Positions 57,001 through 60,170 of a stretch of DNA of 64,000 nucleotides are shown here, piece by piece (position 1 is the first letter of the stretch; the number at the start of each line of letters is the position of its first letter). The notes under the pieces are model-generated. The model had not been told where the DNA came from. It saw only the letters and a list, made by a program, of their open reading frames with translations, and made no database searches. This stretch comes from Glandiceps talaboti (lineage: Eukaryota > Hemichordata > Enteropneusta > Spengelidae), in NCBI RefSeq assembly GCF_964340395.1, contig NC_135556.1, positions 16,275,642-16,339,641 on the forward strand, in the 5' to 3' direction. The position numbers were made by a program, and so were the translations under genes.

Positions 57001-58496
57001 GTCCGGCATAGATAATAACTACCCAACACTTGTATTGCATAGCAATAGCAATAACATCAACATGGACATAATCAAACAAATATACATGGCATATGTTGAT
57101 TCTCTGTATGTAAATGGATGTCCCTATCTTTGCATCAAACCCAGAACATTCTATAATGCTGTTTTAATTTGTCATTATGTAAGATATGGGAGCTAACCAA
57201 ATAAACTTGGTTTTTGATCTTTGATCTAGGACTATTTATATATCAAGAATTTCACTCTTGAGACACAAAGGTGACACATTAATATAGTCTCTAGGTGTGG
57301 AGGGAACTGTATGGCCCTGACTTGTTACTATGATACATTATCAGACTTTATCTGAGCAATAGTGTCACAGGTCCACTTGTTGTAAAATGTTTGTATGTGC
57401 TGGTATGCACACCATTATCAATATCACCAAGTAGCAAAATATCAAAGTCTAACTTTGTTGATACAGCAAACCTTGGCTTGGGTGGTTCCACCTCTAAAAG
57501 CCACATTGCACACAACACAACAATACACTTTTTTTTTACTAAATAAAATGTGAACAATTTACTGATTGTCTCAGAAAATGACATCCTTTTAAAATGCTTT
57601 TTCACACCTGTGTTGAAAATTATGTAGGCACAGTGGATTTGATTAGACAAATAAATGAAAATACTTGAAAAATATTTTCTTCACAACCTTTAGCTATTTT
57701 TTTTATGTAACATAGTGACATGGTTACACCCATCCCACAAGAAATAGCATGCCATTGCCAAACAGAAGGGGGTAATTTTCAGTGTTTTACTTTTTACATG
57801 TAAAAGTGTTAAGTAGAATTCTGCCCAGGGGACCAGTAATGACACAATTACTCCCAATAATGTGTTTTTTATAGTTGAAGGGAACCCTTACTGTTTAATT
57901 TCAATAAACTAAAACTGAAACTAATCAGAAAAGATTGTATGTTGTTTGTTTACTGGAAAAAATATTCTTACCTTGTGCCTGCATTTCAACACCACGCCGT
58001 AGGCACCTACAATATATAATTCATATATCAAATTGAATCAATATCGTCGATTTATTTTTATACGTTAGAATATCGCAACAACAATAAATTGGCTTTAAGA
58101 TACATGAAAATTACACACTGACACAGTCTGTTTCCGTTCTGCAAATCATTCCTTCCATTGGTACTCATATTTGAGTCGTCGAATTTGACATAAACCGGTG
58201 ACGACTGTGATCAATTTACAAAGAATTTAATCGAAAATAAAAGCCACATCTCATGACGTTATTTCATAATCGGTTCGGTAGGAGAGTGAGGGTTTTTTTT
58301 TACAAGTTTCTTTGATAAAAATGCACATCTAATTGTCATCTTCTACCGTTACGTTTTTCGGCAAATCTAATTTTAGAAAAAGAAGACAAATAAACCTTCA
58401 TCAACAATATTGTTGAAGGTGTTATAAAGTTTGTTTACGGTCGTTATATTATTACGTACCTTCACCAACGATACCCAAAACTTCGTACTTATTCAT
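8464..58496 (-). CDS. CDKL5: CDKL5 serine/threonine kinase gene, 19 coding exons, complete
   Basis: CMGC-group kinase of the CDKL family; in vertebrates CDKL5 acts in nucleus, cilium and neurites on microtubule-associated substrates. Coding exons (minus, 5' to 3'): 58496-58460, 58006-57972, 55275-55230, 37112-37031, 35148-35094, 34542-34487, 26239-26175, 24212-24153, 22607-22517, 20807-20618, 19124-19044, 16272-16124, 15466-14713, 13902-13744, 13176-12996, 12129-12091, 11372-11137, 10194-10030, 8871-8464. All introns are GT-AG and all phases agree; the total of 2889 nt gives 962 aa, close to the roughly 960 aa of human CDKL5. Seen: glycine loop GEGAYG (11-16), VAIKK lysine (33), HRD Asp126, DFG Asp144, activation-loop TDY (160-162), then [14 protein letters not shown]. 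Kinase domain about 4-288, then a 670-residue low-complexity tail with K-rich cluster 765-769 and terminal motif [18 protein letters not shown]1-4 are excluded by the residues around [20 protein letters not shown] and by the tail. Confidence 0.95.
8982..9324. mobile_element. Palindromic MITE, family A, copy 2
   Basis: TA-flanked, with inverted ends CAACTGTTGACATCAGACTG and the reciprocal CAGTTGATG-type end at about 9310. It lies in CDKL5 intron 18, about 110 bp upstream of the final-exon acceptor, near where a branch point would be. Confidence 0.9.
10030..10194 (-). CDS. CDKL5: CDKL5 exon 18: tail
   Basis: Acceptor GAATACACAG, donor AAAAG|GTAAGA. Encodes 55 residues from [20 protein letters not shown] to TSEK. 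The RQPKSLRKF stretch resembles QPLKSLRKL of human CDKL5, downstream of the lysine cluster in both. Confidence 0.9.
10311..10351. repeat. C-rich tract
   Basis: CACCCC repeats with almost no other bases, next to a family-C MITE. The complementary strand could form a G-quadruplex. Confidence 0.9.
10361..10690. mobile_element. Palindromic MITE, family C, copy 1
   Basis: Ends TTACTCTGGTAAT and ATTACCAGAGTCA are inverted. Inner arms share AGATAGACACAAACTAAAAC with its reverse complement near 10640. CDKL5 intron 17, beside a C-rich tract. Confidence 0.85.
11137..11372 (-). CDS. CDKL5: CDKL5 exon 17: tail with poly-lysine cluster
   Basis: Acceptor TTTAACTACTAG, donor CAACAG|GTATGG. Encodes [17 protein letters not shown] onward and ends in [11 protein letters not shown] (residues 762-772). 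Human CDKL5 has a KKKKKK cluster at an equivalent position, regarded as a nuclear localisation signal. Confidence 0.92.
11551..11585. repeat. (GGCAA)n microsatellite
   Basis: About seven GCAAG units upstream of CDKL5 exon 17, in intron 16. Confidence 0.95.
12091..12129 (-). CDS. CDKL5: CDKL5 exon 16: 39-nt Pro/Thr microexon
   Basis: Acceptor CCCATTTCCAG, donor CACCAG|GTAAGA. Encodes [13 protein letters not shown]. Phase 1-1 and divisible by three, and exons 15 and 17 also join in frame without it, so it is a natural cassette exon. Its short size makes it the least certain exon. Confidence 0.75.
12155..12330. repeat. 90-bp tandem duplication
   Basis: CTTTAGCAGATGCAAATT occurs at 12155 and 12245, followed in both by ATATGCAGATT and CAACCACCACAGTGACTGTG. 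It begins about 25 bp upstream of the exon 16 acceptor, i.e. in its branch-point region. Confidence 0.9.
12996..13176 (-). CDS. CDKL5: CDKL5 exon 15: tail
   Basis: Acceptor GTTATTAG, donor AATG|GTATGG. Encodes [20 protein letters not shown] and onward to KRAKSQYN, in frame with both neighbours. Confidence 0.9.
13270..13590. repeat. Degenerate GATAC/ATATGAT minisatellite
   Basis: Built from GATATGATACAATATGAT motifs; a 52-bp higher-order unit beginning TGATACAATATGATATACAA is present at 13466 and 13518. Produces long but meaningless open frames on the minus strand. CDKL5 intron 14. Confidence 0.9.
13744..13902 (-). CDS. CDKL5: CDKL5 exon 14: tail
   Basis: Acceptor GATTTCACAG. Residues 568-620, from [17 protein letters not shown] through a basic FKKKNR patch to SEIVH. 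The donor is doubled: CAT|GTAAGT is followed at once by a second GTAAGT, so an isoform with two extra residues (end at 13738) is possible. Confidence 0.9.
14713..15466 (-). CDS. CDKL5: CDKL5 exon 13: large tail exon with octapeptide repeats
   Basis: Acceptor ATTCTTTCAG, donor AAG|GTACGT. Encodes residues 316-567, low complexity and rich in Ser/Thr/Asp/Gln. It contains seven tandem octapeptides of form G-x-x-D-x-K-H-x at residues 404-459. It sits where the human gene has its large tail exon; sequence similarity is weak, so position and frame are the evidence. Confidence 0.9.
15037..15204 (-). repeat. 24-bp coding minisatellite, seven copies
   Basis: Seven in-frame 24-bp units in CDKL5 exon 13. 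Successive peptides: [57 protein letters not shown] decayed copy ([11 protein letters not shown]) follows. The opposite strand also reads open here (15045-15264), which is a shadow. Confidence 0.95.
15666..15740. mobile_element. Second copy of the AACAT-tailed repeat
   Basis: GGCACCCTCATGAATTGGCT ... GATGATGGTGGAAAACATAACATT is colinear with 5598-5695. It lies in CDKL5 intron 13-12 sequence upstream of exon 13. Confidence 0.5.
16124..16272 (-). CDS. CDKL5: CDKL5 exon 12: end of kinase domain, start of tail
   Basis: Acceptor TTGTGTTTAG, donor CCAA|GTAAGT. Begins [20 protein letters not shown], the standard C-terminal end of the kinase fold, then moves into a basic tail ([13 protein letters not shown]). 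Confidence 0.94.
19044..19124 (-). CDS. CDKL5: CDKL5 exon 11: C-lobe
   Basis: Acceptor TTTCCTCTCAG, donor AAG|GTAAGC. Encodes 27 residues from [20 protein letters not shown] to FIK, colinear with human FPAVNHPQSLERRYLGILN. Confidence 0.95.
20618..20807 (-). CDS. CDKL5: CDKL5 exon 10: C-lobe, helix F region
   Basis: Acceptor TATACCAG, donor AAG|GTAGGA. Encodes 63 residues beginning [20 protein letters not shown] and ending NPRFSGLK. The most diagnostic CDKL5 exon: the [16 protein letters not shown] stretch is nearly identical to human. Confidence 0.97.
20880..21400. repeat. (GTCT)n-derived microsatellite cluster
   Basis: Pure GTCT run around 20907-20964, then degenerate TGTG/GTCT/TTTCTTTG tracts to 21400. 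Begins about 75 bp upstream of the exon 10 acceptor in CDKL5 intron 9. Confidence 0.92.
22517..22607 (-). CDS. CDKL5: CDKL5 exon 9: activation loop
   Basis: Acceptor CATTTGTAG, donor CTGGG|GTAAGT. Encodes [20 protein letters not shown] followed by WYRSPELLL. The dual-phosphorylation motif is TDY, where vertebrate CDKL5 has TEY. Confidence 0.95.
23575..23934. mobile_element. Foldback MITE, family B, copy 1
   Basis: Near-perfect palindrome of about 360 bp. Both ends read TTTAAAGTGGCCATATGGAT inward, and the centre is GTACGTAC flanked by mirrored AAACTTTTTACAC. In CDKL5 intron 8. The TTAA at both ends fits a piggyBac-type target site; a TA site is also possible. Confidence 0.92.
24153..24212 (-). 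CDS. CDKL5: CDKL5 exon 8: catalytic loop to DFG
   Basis: Acceptor TCCTGTAG, donor TTTG|GTAAGT. Encodes (D)[19 protein letters not shown] and the split glycine of DFG. It holds catalytic Asp126, Asn131 and Mg-binding Asp144. The 60 nt in phase 1-1 means that skipping it would keep frame but destroy the kinase. Confidence 0.95.
25101..25228. repeat. Inverted repeat, about 30-bp arms
   Basis: TATAGCATCCATATCAAGTG plus TACTGTTTCA near 25101-25130 is mirrored by TGAAACAGTATAC...ACACTTGATGTGAATGCTATA ending near 25228. Looks like a small foldback element in CDKL5 intron 7. Confidence 0.75.
26175..26239 (-). CDS. CDKL5: CDKL5 exon 7: helix E and start of catalytic loop
   Basis: Acceptor CTTGACAG, donor AGAG|GTAAGA. 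Encodes [20 protein letters not shown] and Arg125; the catalytic Asp126 codon is split across the next intron. Confidence 0.95.
26967..27084. repeat. (CA)n microsatellite
   Basis: More than 45 CA units with two AAACAC interruptions, ending in (CATA)n. CDKL5 intron 6. Confidence 0.97.
27988..28372. mobile_element. Palindromic MITE, family A, copy 3
   Basis: TA|CAACTGCCAACATCAGG at the left and GGGGGCAGTTG|TA at the right; inner arms match copies 1, 2 and 5. Located in CDKL5 intron 6. Confidence 0.88.
29748..29860. repeat. Dispersed repeat, family E, copy 1
   Basis: GCACTCAGGGATATTTGC, CTTGCAGTGTTTTCTG and a CACTTTCACTTACTAACA segment recur, inverted or shuffled, at 46944-47095. Short reading frames in both give similar SESAAxxTA peptides. 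CDKL5 intron 6. Confidence 0.5.
31115..31452. mobile_element. Palindromic MITE, family C, copy 2
   Basis: Inverted ends ACTTTGGTAATC and GATTACCAGAGTAAT. It carries the same arms and the middle stretch AAAACAGTACACTGCAAGTTC in the orientation opposite to copy 1. CDKL5 intron 6. Confidence 0.85.
32900..33500. promoter_or_regulatory. CpG-rich patch in CDKL5 intron 6
   Basis: CpG is conspicuously denser than in surrounding intron. On the minus strand it includes a GGCGCC-containing AAAAAATGGCGCCCG (YY1-like), an ATGCAAAT octamer, and a strong donor C|GTAAGTAT at 33293. Together these suggest an internal promoter with a non-coding first exon. No transcript evidence. Confidence 0.35.
33565..33719. 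repeat. Inverted repeat with about 72-bp arms and 8-nt spacer
   Basis: Arms 33565-33636 and 33645-33719 differ at only about seven bases and two small gaps; long stretches such as AATGTTAGTTTTACGTCATA are exact. Weaker pairing extends outward into TATATA sequence. In CDKL5 intron 6, so the pre-mRNA would form a long hairpin. Confidence 0.95.
34487..34542 (-). CDS. CDKL5: CDKL5 exon 6: helix D
   Basis: Acceptor TTATGTAG, donor CCAG|GTGAGT. Encodes [18 protein letters not shown] and a split Arg, colinear with the human segment that begins NMLELLEEMPNG. Found by reading the minus strand between exons 5 and 7. Confidence 0.94.
35094..35148 (-). CDS. CDKL5: CDKL5 exon 5: beta-4/beta-5 and hinge
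   Basis: Acceptor CTTCCATCAG, donor AGG|GTAAGT. Encodes [18 protein letters not shown], with the CDKL5-type hinge FEYVE. Confidence 0.95.
36637..37018. mobile_element. Palindromic MITE, family A, copy 4, next to exon 4
   Basis: TA|CAACTTCTGACACCAGACTG at the left; right end CAATAGTTG|TA finishes at 37018. The CDKL5 exon 4 donor is at 37030, so the element starts about 13 bp into intron 4. Confidence 0.9.
37031..37112 (-). CDS. CDKL5: CDKL5 exon 4: helix C
   Basis: Acceptor TTTTGCAG, donor CTCAG|GTAGGT. Encodes [19 protein letters not shown] followed by KQDNIVEL and a split Arg. The RELK glutamate is the helix-C residue that pairs with the catalytic lysine. A family-A MITE begins about 13 bp beyond the donor. 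Confidence 0.95.
37925..38300. mobile_element. Palindromic MITE, family A, copy 5
   Basis: TA|CAACTGCTGACATCAGACTG and GATGTCAGCAGTTG|TA: the best-preserved ends of the family. In CDKL5 intron 3, 0.9 kb from copy 4. Confidence 0.92.
39016..39356. mobile_element. Foldback MITE, family B, copy 2
   Basis: Right arm well preserved (CCTCATCATATGGTCACTTT); left arm decayed (AAAGTGGTATCGAATCATCT). Central ATGTGTAAAATGTTTG palindrome retained. CDKL5 intron 3. Confidence 0.85.
41158..41385 (-). mobile_element. Decayed 3' end of a non-LTR retrotransposon ORF2
   Basis: Minus-strand reading gives [12 protein letters not shown], like the NSFFPRTIxxWNxLP signature near the end of non-LTR reverse-transcriptase ORFs. 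After frame changes it continues as [20 protein letters not shown] and ends SEDYKV with a stop. Frameshifts and internal stops show it is dead. CDKL5 intron 3. Assignment rests on motif resemblance alone. Confidence 0.5.
42693..43078. mobile_element. Foldback MITE, family B, copy 3
   Basis: Ends TTAAAGTGGCCATATGGATG and CATCCATATGGCCACTTAA are intact mirror images; the arms match copy 1. CDKL5 intron 3. Confidence 0.92.
44069..44130. repeat. Short tandem duplication
   Basis: TACTCCATAAAAGTGTTTTA plus CTCTA occurs twice, about 33 bp apart, in CDKL5 intron 3. Confidence 0.9.
44843..45352. repeat. (CAGTA)n pentanucleotide satellite, about 0.5 kb
   Basis: Almost pure CAGTA/TACTG units interrupted by ATTTCAGTA and ACATGTATAGTTCAGTA variants that recur several times, so a higher-order structure exists. 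The period-5 unit keeps several frames open on both strands. CDKL5 intron 3. Confidence 0.97.
46944..47095. repeat. Dispersed repeat, family E, copy 2
   Basis: Shares GAGTGAAAGTGCAGCAGA and GCTTGCAGTGTTCTCTG blocks with 29748-29860. The two ends are roughly inverted (CAAGTGTGGAGTGTACTTGG versus CTTGAGTACCCACACTGG), so it may be a foldback element. Confidence 0.5.
49930..50285. repeat. Three diverged tandem copies, about 120 bp each
   Basis: TCTAAGATGAATCCAACAGG recurs near 49943, 50062 and 50184 (periods about 119 and 122), each followed by GTGATTGGTTCC-like and AATTCAACCTATCAAA-like blocks. An old minisatellite in CDKL5 intron 3. Confidence 0.85.
55230..55275 (-). CDS. CDKL5: CDKL5 exon 3: catalytic-lysine exon
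   Basis: Acceptor TTTTTACAG, donor GAAG|GTAAGG. Encodes [15 protein letters not shown]; the first lysine of VAIKK (residue 33, human Lys42) is the ATP-anchoring lysine. It precedes the 18 kb intron 3. Confidence 0.95.
57972..58006 (-). CDS. CDKL5: CDKL5 exon 2: rest of the ATP-binding glycine loop
   Basis: Acceptor TTGTAG, donor AAG|GTAAGA. A 35-nt microexon encoding [12 protein letters not shown] with the split glycine; it matches the human residues at this point almost exactly. Too short to be found without splicing. Confidence 0.95.
58460..58496 (-). CDS. CDKL5: CDKL5 exon 1: start codon and first half of glycine loop
   Basis: Encodes [12 protein letters not shown] plus one base, then donor G|GTACGT. 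The start is fixed by an in-frame TGA three codons upstream. Human CDKL5 has nine extra N-terminal residues before the matching Met-Asn-Lys, so numbering here is human minus nine. Confidence 0.93.
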
Positions 58497-58597
58497 CACA
58501 TCTCATTCCTCGGGTTGTAATCTGGAATTTGTGTCGGTGACTTCCAGCTACTTGTCGGATACACAGTAAGCAACACTGGTATACAAACACAAACCAT
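58495..58597 (-). promoter_or_regulatory. Upstream ORF overlapping the CDKL5 start codon
   Basis: An ATG at 58597 in strong context (GACATGG: G at -3, G at +4) opens a 33-codon ORF whose TGA shares its A with the CDKL5 ATG (TGATG). If this segment is 5' UTR, scanning ribosomes meet it first. The transcription start is unknown, and a possible acceptor (TTCCAG) lies inside it. Confidence 0.5.
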
Positions 58598-58599
58598 GT

Positions 58600-60017
58600 C
58601 AAAATCCTAGAGAGTACGCTTTGCCCCTAACCATACACGTCTCATTGTGACTGTCGTAATGATATACCGTGTATACTACGCTTTACCGTTTACGCACAGT
58701 AAAGTGAGTTAGCGGTCGTCTGAAACTGTTGTTGGCTTGTGTTGTAGCGTCTTTGTACAAATCTACGAAACTTCTTCGATGAACACAGAATCAAAAACAA
58801 GGGGACTTCCTCAGTTGATCACAACTTCATGACTGTCCATGAAGAAAGTAGCAAACTATCTGTTTCTATGAGTACACTAACTACGAGTAGGGTCCACGAT
58901 AAAATTCTAGTCCTTGCCAACACTTATCCCAGCTTGCATTGCGTGTAAACATTTCTCGTGACGTAGCAACTCTTTGTGAACACACATTATGATTTCGTCA
59001 TTGTTGCGTAAAACGTATGCCACAGTATGCATTAGTCATGATAAGACTGCCCCCTTTGGGTAAAATGTGTTAAATTTGGCCTTTATTATACATTCTATAT
59101 TTTTGCAGAATAAAGGAAGCTAGTGCGTGTGGTAGAGGACCTTGTAAACCAAAGTTGACCTTTACCTGGTGTGATCTGATAAGACTGTTTACACTTCAAT
59201 ACTTCTAAAGCCGCCATTTACGAATATGTATACGCACAGGCATTTGTTTCCCGAGTTATGTCTCAGAATATTTATATCAGAATACAATGAAATGTCGATA
59301 ATATCGTTAATATTGACGTAGTCAGCCAACTATATATGAAAGGGGTAAAATTACACTTGTTTCTGTGATCGCGCAGGTTCACTCACTGCGAAAGAAGACA
59401 CTTTCGCAGTGAGTGGACATAATGCTAGTCGAGTCTAACCCTTCAGACATTGTACAGTCACAGTTACAATTAAAGCAAAATAAACAGATGGCAGTGTAAA
59501 ATATATATCAAATAAAAAAAATAACATACTATGCTATTACTGGATATAACCTTTGATAAGTGAACGAAGTTTTAAGGAAGTTACGAAAGGAAGTCTTAGA
59601 GGGTTTTGATCTGATGTTGAGCGGTAAATTTTTCCAAAAATTGTACCTATTATAAGTTACTGAAAAATTACCCATGGACGTATTTACCTAATTTTTAAAG
59701 TGTCATTTCCACTATCCTTGAACCTATAGTAATCGTACCGCGTGAACTGTAGGAGTACTAATCTGCAAGATGATTTAATAAAAAGTTGAAGTTTATGCAA
59801 TTTTAATAATTTCTGTGAATTTTCAAAATCAATTAATTCTACTGATGCATTCCGACTGAATTGTCACCCTCCACTGATGATATTCTCTGACAAGGTGCTG
59901 GCGGGTTCAATTCCCGACTACTAGCAGTAAAATACGTCCCGTGTAAAGAAGAGCGGCTACTGTTCTAAATGTGATCGTTTATGTACCCGTTGAGGGCGCT
60001 GTTCAGGAACAAACAAA
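58600..60017. promoter_or_regulatory. Divergent intergenic promoter region
   Basis: The 1.65 kb between two head-to-head start codons has more CpG than the introns and no MITE-family copy recognised in it. No TATA box is evident. It contains the perfect hairpin at 59380-59415. Inferred to carry the promoters of both genes. Confidence 0.5.
59380..59415. repeat. Perfect 15-bp inverted repeat with 6-nt loop
   Basis: Left arm CACTCACTGCGAAAG (59380-59394), loop AAGACA, right arm CTTTCGCAGTGAGTG (59401-59415), with no mismatch. It lies in the divergent promoter spacer, 0.9 kb upstream of the CDKL5 start. Confidence 0.95.
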
Positions 60018-60134
60018 ATGCAAGAATGGAAAGAACAAGAGAACAACGGAATCCGCAATGGAATCAAGAAGTGGAACTTGATGTTTACTCGAAGATTTTA
60101 TTTCCGAAAAATCTGTTGTAACTCATCATCGTGA
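60018..60134 (+). promoter_or_regulatory. 38-codon upstream ORF before the divergent gene
   Basis: ATG at 60018 (A at -3) opens a 38-codon ORF beginning MQEWKEQENNGIRNG, with TGA at 60132-60134, only 14 nt before the main ATG at 60149. Such an arrangement usually lowers basal translation of the main ORF. Valid only if transcription starts upstream of 60018. Confidence 0.5.
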
Positions 60135-60148
60135 AAACACATTAAACC

Positions 60149-60170
60149 ATGGGGAAAGGACGCAAGGGAG
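60149..60170 (+). CDS. Divergent gene exon 1 (22 nt)
   Basis: Encodes MGKGRKG plus one base, donor GGAG|GTAGGT. An alternative start at 60986 would read through the exon-2 acceptor; the spliced model is preferred because of the Kozak context and because the basic MGKGRKGG/SKKSAKNK peptide continues across the junction. Confidence 0.75.

Noticed and set aside
57190-57235. AATAAACTTGG followed by TTTGATCTTTGATC, resembling a non-LTR tail
   Set aside because: No recognisable ORF2 sequence upstream and only two tail units.
59890-59930. tRNA-like B-box (GGGTTCAATTCCC) suggesting a tRNA or tRNA-derived SINE
   Set aside because: No matching A-box, acceptor stem or anticodon arm upstream; the T-arm-like stem alone is not enough.
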